Origin: Pontibacter indicus
GTDB lineage: Bacteria > Bacteroidota > Bacteroidia > Cytophagales > Hymenobacteraceae
NCBI RefSeq assembly: GCF_900156345.1
Contig: NZ_FTPP01000001.1
Coordinates: 496,001 to 560,000, forward strand
Direction: 5' to 3'
Length of the DNA stretch: 64,000 bases
Below the pieces are notes generated by a model. The model did not search any database. It saw only the letters and a program-made list of their open reading frames with translations, and was not told the DNA's origin. Both the position numbers and the translations under genes were made by a program. Below, piece after piece: positions 18,072 through 29,000 of the stretch; the stretch's first letter is position 1; each line of letters starts with the position of its first letter.

Positions 18072-20003
18072 ATGATTTCTATCAATAACCTCAACTTCCA
18101 TTTTGGCAGCCGCCCCATGTACGAGGATGCCAACCTGCACATCAAACCCAAAGACAAGATCGCCCTGATCGGGCTGAATGGTACGGGCAAGTCCACGCTG
18201 TTGCGCATCATTGTAGGGGAGTACAAACCTGACGGCGGCAGCATCCAGATGAGCCGCGACACCACCATCGGGTTCCTGAACCAGGACCTGCTCAGCTACG
18301 AAACCCACGAGAGCATCCTGTCGGTGGCCATGCAGGCGTTTGACGAGGCCATTTCACTGCAGAAGGAAATTGACCAGGTGCTGGTGGAGTTCGAGAACAA
18401 CTTTCATGACAAGCTGGTGGACAAGCTGGCGGCTTTGCAGGAACGCTTTGAGGCGCTGGGCGGCTATACCATGCAGGCCGAGGCCGAGTCGATCCTGGAG
18501 GGCCTTGGCTTTACGACCGAGGAGCTAAAGCAGCCGCTGGCCTCATTTTCGGGTGGCTGGCGCATGCGCGTGATGCTGGCCAAGATCCTCTTACAGAAAC
18601 CTTCGTTGCTGCTGCTAGACGAACCGACCAACCACCTCGACCTTCCTTCCATCAAGTGGCTCGAATCCTACCTCGACCGCTTTGAAGGGGCTGTGGTGAT
18701 CGTGTCGCACGACCGGGAGTTCCTGGACAAGACGACCAACATCACGGTAGAGGTATCGGGTGCGAAGCTGAACGTATACCCGGGCAATTACAGTTTTTAT
18801 GTAGAAGAAAAAGCTCTGCGCAACGAGATACAGAAAGGCGCTTACGAAAACCAGCAAGCCCAGATCCGACAGACCGAGCGCTTCATTGAGCGCTTCAAGG
18901 CCAAGGCCACCAAAGCCAAGCAGGCCCAGAGCCGCATGAAGCAGCTCGAGCGCATGGAGCGCATCGAAGAGGTGGCAGGTGAAGCCGCAAAAGTAAATTT
19001 CAGCTTCCGGTTCAATGTGCAGCCGGGCCGCCATATTTTCCGGCTCGAGCACATGAGCAAGAGCTTCGGCAGCAAACTGATCTTCCGCGATACCAACGTG
19101 CACGTAGAGCGTGGCGATAAAATAGCGCTGATCGGCGCCAACGGCAAGGGTAAGTCCACGCTGCTGCGCATCATAGCGGGCACCGAACCGATACAGGGCA
19201 AGCGCGAGATGGGGCATAACGTGATCATGTCCTTCTACGCCCAACACCAGCTCGAAGCGCTGAACGTCGAAAACGAGATTCTGCAGGAACTGCAGCAGGC
19301 GGGCTCCGGCAAAACGGAGGTGGAGCTGCGCACCTTGCTGGGTTCCTTCCTTTTCACCGGCGACGATGTGTTTAAAAAGATCAAAGTGCTGTCAGGAGGG
19401 GAGAAGAGCCGTGTGGCGCTGGCCAAGACGCTGATCTCGGAGGCCAACTTCCTGATGCTCGACGAACCGACCAACCACCTCGATATGCAGTCGGTGAACA
19501 TTCTGATCCAGGCGCTGGAGCAGTACGAGGGCACCTTCATCGTGATTTCGCACGACCGCTATTTTGTGGAGAACGTGGCCACCAAGATCTGGTACATCGA
19601 AGACTACCAACTGAAGGAATATCCGGGTACTTACCACGAGTACGAGGCCTTCCAGGAGAAGCGCGAGAAGGAAACCAAACGCGAGGCCGCCGCTGCCCCA
19701 ACCCCCAAAAAGGATGAGCCAAAGCCGAAGCGCGACAACAGCGAGTACAACGCCCTTAATAACCAGCTCAAACAGGTGAACCGGCAGATAAGCGAGATCG
19801 AAAAGCAGGTACAGCAACTGGAGCAGGAACTTGCCAAACACGAAACTGAATTGGCGGACCCCAAGGTATACGGCAACCCGAACCTGTTACAAGAAACTTC
19901 GCAGAAGTTTGAGGCGGTGCAAAAGGAGCTGAACGCCGTTAACGGAAAGTGGGAGAACCTGATGCTGGAGGCAGAGGAGCTGGAGGAACAGCTGAAGAGC
20001 TAG
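18072..20003 (+). CDS. ABC-F family ATPase (translation factor type)
   Basis: With the start at 18072 (MISINNLNFHFG) the protein has 643 aa. It contains two ABC cassettes and no membrane helices: Walker A GLNGTGKST and GANGKGKST, signatures FSGGWRMR and LSGGEKSR, and Walker B with DEPTNHLD in both halves. The linker between the cassettes is helical and Lys/Arg/Gln-rich. The C-terminus is a charged region followed by a coiled coil (YNALNNQLKQVNRQISEIEK). ABC-F proteins bind ribosomes or, in the Uup branch with a C-terminal coiled coil, act on branched DNA or ribosomes. The coiled-coil tail favours the Uup-like group. It is single-gene, with a promoter box and terminator. Confidence 0.94.
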   Translation: MISINNLNFHFGSRPMYEDANLHIKPKDKIALIGLNGTGKSTLLRIIVGEYKPDGGSIQMSRDTTIGFLNQDLLSYETHESILSVAMQAFDEAISLQKEIDQVLVEFENNFHDKLVDKLAALQERFEALGGYTMQAEAESILEGLGFTTEELKQPLASFSGGWRMRVMLAKILLQKPSLLLLDEPTNHLDLPSIKWLESYLDRFEGAVVIVSHDREFLDKTTNITVEVSGAKLNVYPGNYSFYVEEKALRNEIQKGAYENQQAQIRQTERFIERFKAKATKAKQAQSRMKQLERMERIEEVAGEAAKVNFSFRFNVQPGRHIFRLEHMSKSFGSKLIFRDTNVHVERGDKIALIGANGKGKSTLLRIIAGTEPIQGKREMGHNVIMSFYAQHQLEALNVENEILQELQQAGSGKTEVELRTLLGSFLFTGDDVFKKIKVLSGGEKSRVALAKTLISEANFLMLDEPTNHLDMQSVNILIQALEQYEGTFIVISHDRYFVENVATKIWYIEDYQLKEYPGTYHEYEAFQEKREKETKREAAAAPTPKKDEPKPKRDNSEYNALNNQLKQVNRQISEIEKQVQQLEQELAKHETELADPKVYGNPNLLQETSQKFEAVQKELNAVNGKWENLMLEAEELEEQLKS

Positions 20004-20080
20004 GTCAGGTATAGCGTTTCGGTTATAAACCAGTTTGAGGACTGATCAATATCAGATAAAGCGATATGATGTATGATGGA

Positions 20081-20111
20081 AGCAGCAAGCCAAGGGCTTG
20101 CTGCTTTTTTT
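20081..20111 (+). terminator. Terminator of the ABC-F gene
   Basis: AGCAGCAAGCC pairs with GGCTTGCTGCT across a short loop, followed by a run of T. Confidence 0.88.
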
Positions 20112-20285
20112 GTACAAAATAATGCCCTTGACTGATTCCCAAAAGTCAATTTCACGTCCGATCTTTTGGGGACAACACGCGCCAGGTATGGCCAGTCAAA
20201 ACAGGCAGAAAAGCGCACTTTATGCGCCTTTATTAACATACCGCCTGCTGCGCCGTATCTAAAACAGCGCTACTAGTACCAAACT

Positions 20286-21365
20286 ATGAACCAACCAGAC
20301 ATACTTCACCAGATAGGACAGCAAAGTCCCAAAGTTTTATTTCAGTACAATCTGACAGAACATAAGTTCGACTATTTATCCCCCGCTTTTTACGAGATCT
20401 GGGAGATAACGGCATCGCAAGGACAGGAGCTACCGCAGCGGCTGCTTGACTCAGTCGTAGATGAGGACCGCCCAGCCCTGGCCCGGTGCTGGAAAAAACT
20501 GCTAAAGGGAGAGCACGTGGACCAGATTGCGCGCATTGAGCAACGTGGATTGAAGCGCTACATGCGCTGCCTCGCCTACCCCATCTTTGACGGCGACCAG
20601 CAGGTAGTGGCCCTGGCAGGTATGGCCGAGAACGTGACCCAACAGCAGGAGTTCATCAATTACCTGGCAGAGTTCGGACAGCGAAAGAACAGCGCCCTTG
20701 AGATGGTGATGCACGACCTGCGGGGTCCGCTGGCCATCGTAAAAAGCGTAACCACCCTGCTTCGCCAGGATATTCAGGATAACAAAAAGGAAGAGTTGGC
20801 CCACTATACCGACATCATCGAGAAGGCCTGCGTGCAGTGCACGAACCTGATACAGGACCTGCTCAACGAAGAGCACCTGAAGTCGCCGGAGGTATACGTG
20901 AACAAGAGCCGCGTGAATATGAGCGAGCAGGTGCGGGACGTGGTGGAGTTTTACCAAAAAGGCCAGATGGTGCAGCAGCAATTTGTGCTGCAACTACCGG
21001 AAGAGCCACTGATGGTAGAGCTCGACCTGATAAAATTCTCACAGATACTGAATAACCTGATCTCGAACTCTATCAAGTTCACTCCATCCACCGGCACCAT
21101 CACGATCCAGGCTTATCAGGACGGCGAGTGGGCTGTGCTCGAACACAGCGACAGTGGCATCGGCATACCTGAGCACCTGCTCCCTAAAGTATTTGAGCGG
21201 CGCAGCATCGCCTCCAGACAAGGACTCAACGGAGAAGAATCGCGTGGACTTGGGCTAGCCATTGTATTTGAACTGGTAAGGCTGCACGGTGGTACCATCA
21301 GCGTGCAGAGCCAGGAACAGGAAGGCACCAGCTTCACGATCAGGCTGCCTAAGTACGGGGCTTAA
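20286..21365 (+). CDS. PAS-domain sensor histidine kinase
   Basis: A 359-aa kinase without transmembrane segments. A PAS domain fills about residues 15-120 (FQYNLTEHKFDYLSPAFYEIWEI). The phospho-acceptor is His143 in MVMHDLRGPLAIV, and the GHKL ATPase shows NNLISNSIKFTP, DSGIGIPEHLLPKVF and GLGLAIVFELVRLHGG. It should autophosphorylate in response to a cytoplasmic signal. Its stop codon overlaps the stop of the convergent response-regulator gene, so the two kinases and the regulator form a compact signalling cluster, although transcription is opposed. The cognate regulator may be the one at 21362-21760. Confidence 0.92.
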   Translation: MNQPDILHQIGQQSPKVLFQYNLTEHKFDYLSPAFYEIWEITASQGQELPQRLLDSVVDEDRPALARCWKKLLKGEHVDQIARIEQRGLKRYMRCLAYPIFDGDQQVVALAGMAENVTQQQEFINYLAEFGQRKNSALEMVMHDLRGPLAIVKSVTTLLRQDIQDNKKEELAHYTDIIEKACVQCTNLIQDLLNEEHLKSPEVYVNKSRVNMSEQVRDVVEFYQKGQMVQQQFVLQLPEEPLMVELDLIKFSQILNNLISNSIKFTPSTGTITIQAYQDGEWAVLEHSDSGIGIPEHLLPKVFERRSIASRQGLNGEESRGLGLAIVFELVRLHGGTISVQSQEQEGTSFTIRLPKYGA

Positions 21366-21760
21366 GAGCGATAAGTACGCGTGTGTCGGATGTGGGCCAG
21401 GCTTGCTTCGTCCAGCGGTTTGTGCAGGAAACCGCGCACCAGCGGATAAGTGCGGGACCGGTCTTTGTCGCTGTCAGCGATGGAAGAGGTCAGGATGAAA
21501 ACATCCAGCTTTCCCTTCAAGTCATTTTCGTACGGACGCAGTGTGTCCAGAAAATCCCAGCCGCTTTTAATGGGCATGTTGAGGTCGAGCAGGATAAGGT
21601 CGGGTAGGGGGGCATCCTCTGTTAAAGACAGGTTGGCAAGGGCCTCGTCTGCCGAGGAGTAGGTATAGATTTCCCTTGCAAACACAGCTTCCTCCAGCAC
21701 CAGCGAGGTCAGGTAGACACTGATCTCGTCGTCGTCAATTACAAAGACCTTACTGATCAT
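21362..21760 (-). CDS. Single-domain response regulator
   Basis: I start at MISKVFVIDDDE (132 aa); another ATG three codons upstream is also possible. It is a lone receiver domain: acidic pocket DDD at 9-11, phospho-acceptor Asp59 in LILLDLNMP, conserved Thr/Ser in ILTSS, and Lys in GFLHKPLD. There is no output domain, so it acts by protein contact like CheY or as a phosphorelay intermediate. The start overlaps the end of the upstream PAS kinase gene by 11 bases, which suggests translational coupling. Confidence 0.92.
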   Translation of the reverse strand: MISKVFVIDDDEISVYLTSLVLEEAVFAREIYTYSSADEALANLSLTEDAPLPDLILLDLNMPIKSGWDFLDTLRPYENDLKGKLDVFILTSSIADSDKDRSRTYPLVRGFLHKPLDEASLAHIRHTRTYRS

Positions 21761-24017
21761 AGGCTGCATGCTTAAAGTGTAAGGTGAAGGTTGTTCCCTG
21801 TTCCGGTTCACTGTCTACCTCGATCTCTCCTCCAATGGCGTTCATTTGCATTTTCACTAGGTATAGCCCGATGCCCTTGCCATCGGACCCAGTATGGAAG
21901 CGCTTATAGAGTTGGAACAGATGGGGCCTTACGGATTCCAGGTCCATTCCACTGCCATTGTCCTTTACACGTAGTAGCAGACTGTCTTCTTTCCTTACGC
22001 TACTTAGCTCAATAAGTAAGTCGCGGTGCGCAGATTTATACTTAATTGCATTTGAGATCAGGTTGTGCAGAATGCTGTAGACGTAGGCACGGTTGGCCCA
22101 GAGCACATCGTCCTGCCCCAGGTTCAGCACAATGCGTCCGTTTACAGGGGTAAGCAGGTGCTGCAGACTTTGTACGACTTCGGAGGCCACCTCAGGCAGG
22201 CTAACCAGTTCGCGGGCGCCGTGCAGGCTGGAGGAGCGCACAGCCAGTATTTTGTTCAGATCACTGATCACATCGTCGAGCCGGCGGGCGGATATTTCGA
22301 GGTTTTGCAGGCCCTGCACAAAGCGATTGCTGTTAGGGTCCAGCTTCTGGAGTATTGTCGAAAGGCCTACCAGGTTGGCTACAGGTGCGCGCAGGTTGTG
22401 CGACACAATGTAGTTGAACTGCTGCAGGTCCTGGTTCTGATGGTAGAGGTGCTCGGTTGTTTTGAGCAACTGTTCCTGATCGAGCTTGCGCTCCGTGATG
22501 TCGGTGTGGATGTAGACGTACTTTTCGACCTGGCCCTGCTCATTGGCAATCGGTGAAATGGTGACGTCGGACCAGAGTATCTCACCGTTCTTTTTGTAGC
22601 TGCGCATTTCCTTCCGCATGGGCAGGCCCAGAATCAACTGCTCTCTTATCCAGGTGAGTTCGTGCGGGTCTGTGCCGGTGGCTAGTAGATCGCCGGGGCG
22701 CCGGCCAGCCACTTCCTCCAGCGTATAGCCGGTTACGTTGCTGAAGGCCTCGTTCACCCATTCAATCTCGAGCTGGCTGTTGGTGATGATCACGCCATTG
22801 GTGGTTTTGCTGGCCACCAGCGACAGTTTGCGCAGTTCCTCCTGCACAGCTACTTGCTCCGTGATGTCGACAAACGAGACCAGGATGCCATCCGCAAACG
22901 GACTCAGCGTGAAGCGCAAAATAACGCCTAGTGCTTCAAATTGATCTTCGAACTGGGCCGGTTCTCGGGTGGCGGCTACCTCAAAGCACTTTCGCTGAAA
23001 TTTAGTGCCTTCCAGGATGGCGTACTCGTCCCAGATGTTACGGTTCATCAAGTCGTCGAGGGAGCGGTTCAGGAAATTGGCGAAAACCGAATTGCCGAAG
23101 CTGTAGTGCCAGTTACTGTCCAAGGCAAAAAAGCCCTCTATCATGCCTTCCAGGATGTTGTGCAGCTTCTGTGCCTGTGCTTTCACGAGCAGGTTGGCTT
23201 CTTTTTCGCTGGTGATGTCTTTGGCAATGCACTGCACAGCCAGTACGCGACCTTCCAGCATCACCGGAAGCAGACTTGCCGACAAGTGGCGCGTTGTGCC
23301 ATTGCGGTGCCGGATGCGGGTTTCAACCGTGCAGGGCTGTCCGGCCAGTGCTTGCCTGAATGCCTCATAAGTTGCTTCATGGCTTTCGGACAGGACAAAT
23401 TCAGCAAAGTTACTCTCGGGAAATTCCTCCCGGGTATAGCCGGTCAGGGATACAACGGCATCGTTGCAGGCCTCTACACGACCATTGGGGGCAATCGTGA
23501 AAACAAGGTCAGGATTGTTGAAGAAGAGCGCTCTGTAATAGGCCTGGCTTTCTTTTTTCTGCTGCAGCGCCTCCATTTTAGGGGTAATATCACGGGAATT
23601 GGTGACAATGCCCCGCACATGCGGGTTGTGCAGCATGTTGGTAGATACGCAGCTTAACCAGCGCCAGTCGCCGTTCCGGGCTTTGAAACGAAAAGGAGCC
23701 AACGTTATTTGCTTTGCAAGCCCGCTGGTGTGTTTGTAAAGCTCCTCGGCAATTGTTGGTACATCATCCGGATGAATGAGATCGAGCACATGGGTACCCA
23801 GCAGATCCTCTGGAGCATACCCCAGCTCCGGACCTGCCGAGTCAGAAACATATTGGTACATACCATCTGAGTTAACGACAGTGATCAGCTCAGATCCGTG
23901 GCGTACAATAGAGCTGTAGAAATCCGGCGTCAGGGCTAGTTCCTCAGACTGCGTAAAATTTACCTTCATAGAGGTGCTTTGGCTAAAGACAACCTGAATG
24001 TAATTGGAATTACGCAA
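21750..24017 (-). CDS. Multi-PAS sensor histidine kinase
   Basis: A 755-aa cytoplasmic kinase; an alternative start at MKVNFTQSEEL (23969) would give 739 aa. Four PAS/PAC domains lie in series at about 30-145, 155-275, 285-400 and 410-520. The histidine kinase core follows, with His540 in YIVSHNLRAPVANLV and a GHKL domain containing LHNLISNAIKYKS, DNGSGMDLE and GKGIGLYLVKMQM. The multi-PAS layout suggests integration of several signals such as redox, light or ligands. It overlaps the response regulator downstream and should phosphorylate it. None of the common AGGTATA motifs occurs across its central 2.3 kb. Confidence 0.93.
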   Translation of the reverse strand: MRNSNYIQVVFSQSTSMKVNFTQSEELALTPDFYSSIVRHGSELITVVNSDGMYQYVSDSAGPELGYAPEDLLGTHVLDLIHPDDVPTIAEELYKHTSGLAKQITLAPFRFKARNGDWRWLSCVSTNMLHNPHVRGIVTNSRDITPKMEALQQKKESQAYYRALFFNNPDLVFTIAPNGRVEACNDAVVSLTGYTREEFPESNFAEFVLSESHEATYEAFRQALAGQPCTVETRIRHRNGTTRHLSASLLPVMLEGRVLAVQCIAKDITSEKEANLLVKAQAQKLHNILEGMIEGFFALDSNWHYSFGNSVFANFLNRSLDDLMNRNIWDEYAILEGTKFQRKCFEVAATREPAQFEDQFEALGVILRFTLSPFADGILVSFVDITEQVAVQEELRKLSLVASKTTNGVIITNSQLEIEWVNEAFSNVTGYTLEEVAGRRPGDLLATGTDPHELTWIREQLILGLPMRKEMRSYKKNGEILWSDVTISPIANEQGQVEKYVYIHTDITERKLDQEQLLKTTEHLYHQNQDLQQFNYIVSHNLRAPVANLVGLSTILQKLDPNSNRFVQGLQNLEISARRLDDVISDLNKILAVRSSSLHGARELVSLPEVASEVVQSLQHLLTPVNGRIVLNLGQDDVLWANRAYVYSILHNLISNAIKYKSAHRDLLIELSSVRKEDSLLLRVKDNGSGMDLESVRPHLFQLYKRFHTGSDGKGIGLYLVKMQMNAIGGEIEVDSEPEQGTTFTLHFKHAAYDQ

Positions 24018-24207
24018 TATGGGTTCATTATTGAGGCAATATTTAGCAGATTATTCTAAATGTAGAAAAATGGCTGTTTAATATCCTATAATTGGCACAA
24101 TAGGCTGAAATTAACTGGTGTGAAGAGCCTAAATCAAGAGTTTGCCTTCTGCATAAAGTTGGATAATTGTAAGGGTCTGATTTTTTAAAATAGCACCGAT
24201 ATAGAAA

Positions 24208-24245
24208 GCAAAAGCCGGGCTGTCGTGAGACAGTCCGGCTTTTGT
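24208..24245 (-). terminator. Terminator of the subtilase gene
   Basis: AAAAGCCGGACTGTC pairs with GACAGCCCGGCTTTT in a long stem directly after the minus-strand stop codon region. Confidence 0.85.
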
Positions 24246-24263
24246 TATGAGTGCAGGTATAAC

Positions 24264-25748
24264 TTACTCTGTTACAGCACGCAAGGCATTTACACGGCCA
24301 TAGCCATAGTACGGGTCGCGGCCCGGCTTGCCAAGGTCATCGGCGGTAGCGCGTAGTTTAGCCAGCACATGAGCCGGGTCCATTTTGCCACCGTTCTTGC
24401 TGATGATGAGGGCAGCCACGCCAGCTGCGTGGGGGGAGGCCATGCTGGTACCTGCTGACCAGGTATAGCCACCCATTGACAAGCTAAACACCATGTCGAA
24501 TGCCCAAACCGGGTTGAGTATACCTGATACGATAGTTGTCTCGTTGCCGGGATAGGCGAAGTCACCGCCTGGTGCTGCAAAGGTTACATCCGGCGTGCCA
24601 ATGTTGGTGTAAGAGGCGATACGGTCCAGGTTAGCGGCTTGCATGTTGGTAGCCCAGCCCATAGGACCTGTGGACGAAATGGAGATAACGCCCGTGCAGG
24701 AAGCAGGCACTTTCATCATCGACTTGTCTGTGTTCCCGTTGTTGGCGTCGTTGCCGGCAGAGGAGATGACCGTAACACCCTGTTTTGTGGCGTAGCCAGT
24801 GGCTCTGTTCAGGGCAATTACCAGTTCTTGTACGGCTTTTGTATCGTTCACCCAGCTGCCGTCTTCTAACTGAAAGCGACCATTACGTGGCAGTGTAGCA
24901 CCCAGGCTCATGTTGATTACGTCCACATTGGAAGCTGCTGCATGGTAGATGCCGTTGATTATCCAGGAGAATTGCCCTGTTCCACGGTCGCCGAGTACTT
25001 TTACAAGCACGAGTTGGGCATCTGGCGCGACGCCTACTGACCCGATCGTATTGTCGAGAGCGGCAATAGTGCCTGCAACGTGCGTGCCGTGGCTGAAGGT
25101 TCTGCCAGCGATAAGTGGGTTGAATTGGCGTGACTCACCAGGCACATAACTTGCGCTGGCATCCAAATCAATGTTAGCCCTTAAATCCGGGTGGGTGAAG
25201 TCGAAACCACCGTCGAGCACTGCTACCCGCACACCAGCTCCTCTAACGCCTGCGGCCCAGGCTTGCGGTGCTTTAACGGCCTGATGACCCCAAAGGAAAT
25301 CGAAGTAACGGTTGGAATTTGCGGTAGCGGTCACGGCATTTTCATCCACCTCAACGGTCTTGATGGCTTCCGGATTATACCACTGCACTTCAAGGTCTCT
25401 GACTACAGAACGAAGACCACTTATTTTGCTTGCTCTCGCGGCAAAGGAAGGATCGGCGGAGCTTGCTGTCGCGATGCCCAGTTCGTCGATGGAGGAAGTA
25501 AGTTCGCCTCCCATATCGGCTATTTGCTTGGCTAGGCCGGCAGGAAGTTGCTCTGTAGAGCCAACCAGAATGTAGTGTCCAGTGAGCATTTTGACATTGC
25601 CGGCTTCTCCTTTGGCTGCATTTACAGTGGAGGCATTCAGCGCGCCATCAGGATTTACGTCTTCTTCAGGATTACAGCCTGTTAAGCCTAAAAAGGCAAA
25701 AGCCGCCGCTGCGAGCAGGTTGTTGCGGGTAAATAGTTTGTTCGACAT
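24264..25748 (-). CDS. Subtilisin-like S8 serine peptidase, lipoprotein
   Basis: I use the ATG at 25748, giving 494 aa and a proper lipoprotein signal (MSNKLFTRNNLLAAAAFAFL, lipobox GLTGC, Cys25). An upstream ATG would bury the signal. A region at about 50-110 resembles an inhibitor I9-type propeptide (GHYILVGSTEQLPAGLAKQI). The catalytic triad is Asp179 (VAVLDGGF), His223 (SHGTHVAG) and Ser445 (GTSMASPHAAG). It should be a surface or periplasmic protease activated by loss of the propeptide. No partner gene is adjacent. Confidence 0.93.
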   Translation of the reverse strand: MSNKLFTRNNLLAAAAFAFLGLTGCNPEEDVNPDGALNASTVNAAKGEAGNVKMLTGHYILVGSTEQLPAGLAKQIADMGGELTSSIDELGIATASSADPSFAARASKISGLRSVVRDLEVQWYNPEAIKTVEVDENAVTATANSNRYFDFLWGHQAVKAPQAWAAGVRGAGVRVAVLDGGFDFTHPDLRANIDLDASASYVPGESRQFNPLIAGRTFSHGTHVAGTIAALDNTIGSVGVAPDAQLVLVKVLGDRGTGQFSWIINGIYHAAASNVDVINMSLGATLPRNGRFQLEDGSWVNDTKAVQELVIALNRATGYATKQGVTVISSAGNDANNGNTDKSMMKVPASCTGVISISSTGPMGWATNMQAANLDRIASYTNIGTPDVTFAAPGGDFAYPGNETTIVSGILNPVWAFDMVFSLSMGGYTWSAGTSMASPHAAGVAALIISKNGGKMDPAHVLAKLRATADDLGKPGRDPYYGYGRVNALRAVTE

Positions 25749-25784
25749 GGTAAAGGTTTTATGGTTAGAAATAGGTGATGACAC

Positions 25785-26089
25785 TACGCAATGACCTGTA
25801 CAGACAGACCCGCTATGATTAGCAGCTATTCCTTCCTTTCGAAATCCTTAGAAGGCACCAAAAGGGTCAGTTTCGCTGTTGGAATATTAAGAAGCCAATG
25901 ATTTATCAGGTGTTATTTTTATTAGATTTTAACAATACGGAAGTGAGGTAATTAGTGTTATATTTATTTTAAATTTAATTATATTTATAAAATTATATAT
26001 AGCGTATTTTACTTTTAGCGTGGTTGTAGCCGTTTTTGTAGGTATTTCCAGCGTTTTGAGTAACTTGTAGTAGAAAGCAAGCCTATTAC
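25785..26089. other. AT-rich intergenic region between divergent genes
   Basis: About 300 bases, very AT-rich from 25900 to 26010, between the subtilase gene and the restriction-modification gene. It must hold both promoters. I see no repeat or ORF in it. Confidence 0.5.
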
Positions 26090-29000
26090 ATGCAGCACAA
26101 CACCCTCCGTCCCCGACAAGCCCTGAACAAAGCCTACCTGCGCCAGAAAACAGCCCGCAACGACATGGAGCGCTTTAAGGCGGCGCTCTGCACGCTCCTC
26201 GACAGCATTAACCCGCACGAAACCGAGGAGCATGCCAAAAACCATTTGCGCGATTTTCTGAAGGCGGCCTTTTACGGGGGCTACGGCATCAACACCAAGG
26301 GGCGCACGGATCTGGTGATCCATACCGGGCCGACGACCAAGAGCACGGCGGCGGTGCTGCTGGAGGTAAAGCGCCCCGGCAACCGGGCCGACATGCCCAC
26401 CACCGACAACCTGAACTACAAGGCCGTGCACGAACTGCTGCTCTACTACCTGCAGGAGCGGGTGCAGCACCAGAACCACGACCTGCGCCACCTCATCGTG
26501 ACGGATGTGCACGAGTGGTTTGTGTTCGATGCCCTGGAGTTCGACCGTGTGTTTTACCGCAACAGCCAGCTGCGCAAAGATTTTACCGACTGGAGCGAAG
26601 GCCGCAAGTCGAGCAGCGGCACCGATTTCTTTTACAAGCAGATAGCCGCGCCGGCCATTGCCAACCTCACCGACACGATCAACTATACCTGGTTTGACCT
26701 GCGCGACAGCGAAAAGGCGCTGCGCAACCGTGACCTGCGCGACGACGTGAAGCTGGTGCAGCTCTACAAATTGTTCTCGCCGCCTCACCTGCTCAAAGAG
26801 TCCTTTGCGACCGACGCCAACTCCCTGGACCGCGACTTTTACCTGGAGCTGCTGCACATTATCGGGTTGGAGGAAGTGAAGGAGGGAGGCCGCAAACTCA
26901 TCCGGCGCAAAGCCAAACCCAGCGCCGGTTCGCTGCTGGAGGCGGCCTACCAGAAGCTGCGCTCCGAAGACCTGATCTCGGGCCTCGACAAGCCCTATGC
27001 CTTTGGCAACACGCGCGAGGAGCAGCTGTTTAACGTGGCGCTGGAGCTGTGCATCACCTGGATGAACCGCATCCTCTTCCTCAAACTGTTGGAGGCGCAG
27101 CTCATCAGCTACCACCAGGGCGACCGCCGCTATGCCTTTATGAGCACCGAGCACCTGCGCGAGTTCGACGACCTGAACGAGCTCTTTTTTGACGTGCTGG
27201 CCGAGCGGCCCGCAAACCGCACCGCCAACGTGCGCCAGAAATTCGCCCACATCCCATACCTGAACTCCTCGCTGTTCGAGACCACGGCGCTGGAGAAACG
27301 CACGCTCCGCATCTCTAACCTGAAGGACCGCAGCCTGCTGACCGTATACCCGCAAAGCGTGCTGCGCAATCAGCAGGGCAAACCGCTGGGCAAGAGCCAG
27401 GGCAAACTGCCGACGCTCGAGTATTTGCTGCGCTTTCTTGGCAGCTACGACTTCGGGGCCGAGGGCAGGGAAGAGATTCAGGAAGAAAACAAGACGCTGA
27501 TCACGGCCTCGGTGCTGGGGCTGATCTTCGAGAAAATAAACGGCTACCGCGACGGTTCTTTCTATACCCCCGGCTTCATTACGATGTACATGAGCCGCGA
27601 GGCCATACGCCGGGCGGTGGTAGAGCGCTTCAACGAGGCCTTCAGTTGGGAGCTGCAGGACTTTGCGACGCTCCGGTTTCAGCTGGACCGTAAACTTAAC
27701 CCCGAACTGGCGCTGGAGGGCAACCGCATCCTCAACAGCCTCCGCATCTGCGACCCGGCGGTGGGCTCGGGCCATTACCTGGTGAGCGCCCTCAACGAGC
27801 TCATCGTGATCAAGTGGGAGCTGGGCCTGCTGCTGAACCGGCAGGGCAAACCACTGCGGGCGGGCAGCATTGAGGTGCAGAACGACGAACTCATCGTGAC
27901 GGACCAGTATGGCGAGCTCTTCAGCTATACCGTGCACCAGCAGCCGGACGGCAGCCGCACCATCAACCCGCAGCTGCAGGAAATTCAGGAAACGCTCTTC
28001 CACGAAAAGCAGACCATCATCGAGAACTGCCTCTTCGGGGTCGACATCAACCCGAACTCTGTCAAGATCTGCCGCCTGCGCCTCTGGATCGAGCTGCTTA
28101 AGAATGCGTATTACCTCAGCACCGACGCTATACCTGAAACCAGCAGTCCGGTTTGTTATGCCGATGCGCCGGGTATGCGCGAGGGCTTTGGCACAGGTAT
28201 AGCCGACGGGGCGAAGGGCAGGTATAGCGAACTGCAGACGCTACCCAACATCGACATCAACATCAAGCAGGGCAACTCGCTGCTGAGCCGCTACCCGCTG
28301 ACGGCCGACCTGCAGGAGGCGTTCGGGAGGAAGGGGCACAGTCTGCAGGCCTACCGCGAGGCCGTGGCCGAATACAAGCACACCAATTCGAAGCAAAAGA
28401 AGAAGGAGTTGGAGCAGTTTCTGGAGGAACTCCGGCAGGGCTTCCGGACCACGCTGGCCAACAACGACCCGCTGCGTCAGCGCATGGCCAAACTGCGCGG
28501 CACCATTGCCGCCATTCAGGACCCCGACCTGTTTGGGGCCGTGAAGGTGGACAAAGCCAAACTCGCCGCGCTTAAAAAAGAACTGCAGAAACTGGAAACC
28601 GAGCGCGAGCAGATCGAGACGAACAAGGTATACGAGGGCGCTTTTGAGTGGCGTTTCGAGTTTCCGGAAGTGCTGGATGAGATGGGCAATTACCTCGGTT
28701 TTGATGTGGTGATCGGCAACCCGCCCTACATCCGACAGGAAGAGCTCGGCGACTTTAAGCTATACCTGAAAAAACACTTTGCGACCTACGCCGGCACCGC
28801 CGACCTGTATGTGTACTTTGTGGAGCGGGGCATCGACCTGTTGCGCGAGGGCGGGCAGTTCAGCTACATTGTGCCCAACAAGTGGATGCGGGCCGGGTAT
28901 GGGCAGGCGCTTAGGGGCTGGGTGCAGAGCTATACCTTGCAGCAGCTCCTCGACTTCGGCGACCAGCCGGTGTTTGAAGAAGCCACGACTTACCCGCTCA

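Noticed and set aside
26015..28003. A 662-codon open frame on the minus strand opposite the restriction-modification gene
   Set aside because: It mirrors a GC-rich coding strand with a strong third-base bias and has a His/Val/Gln-rich composition with no recognisable motif. The plus strand carries clear nuclease and methylase motifs.
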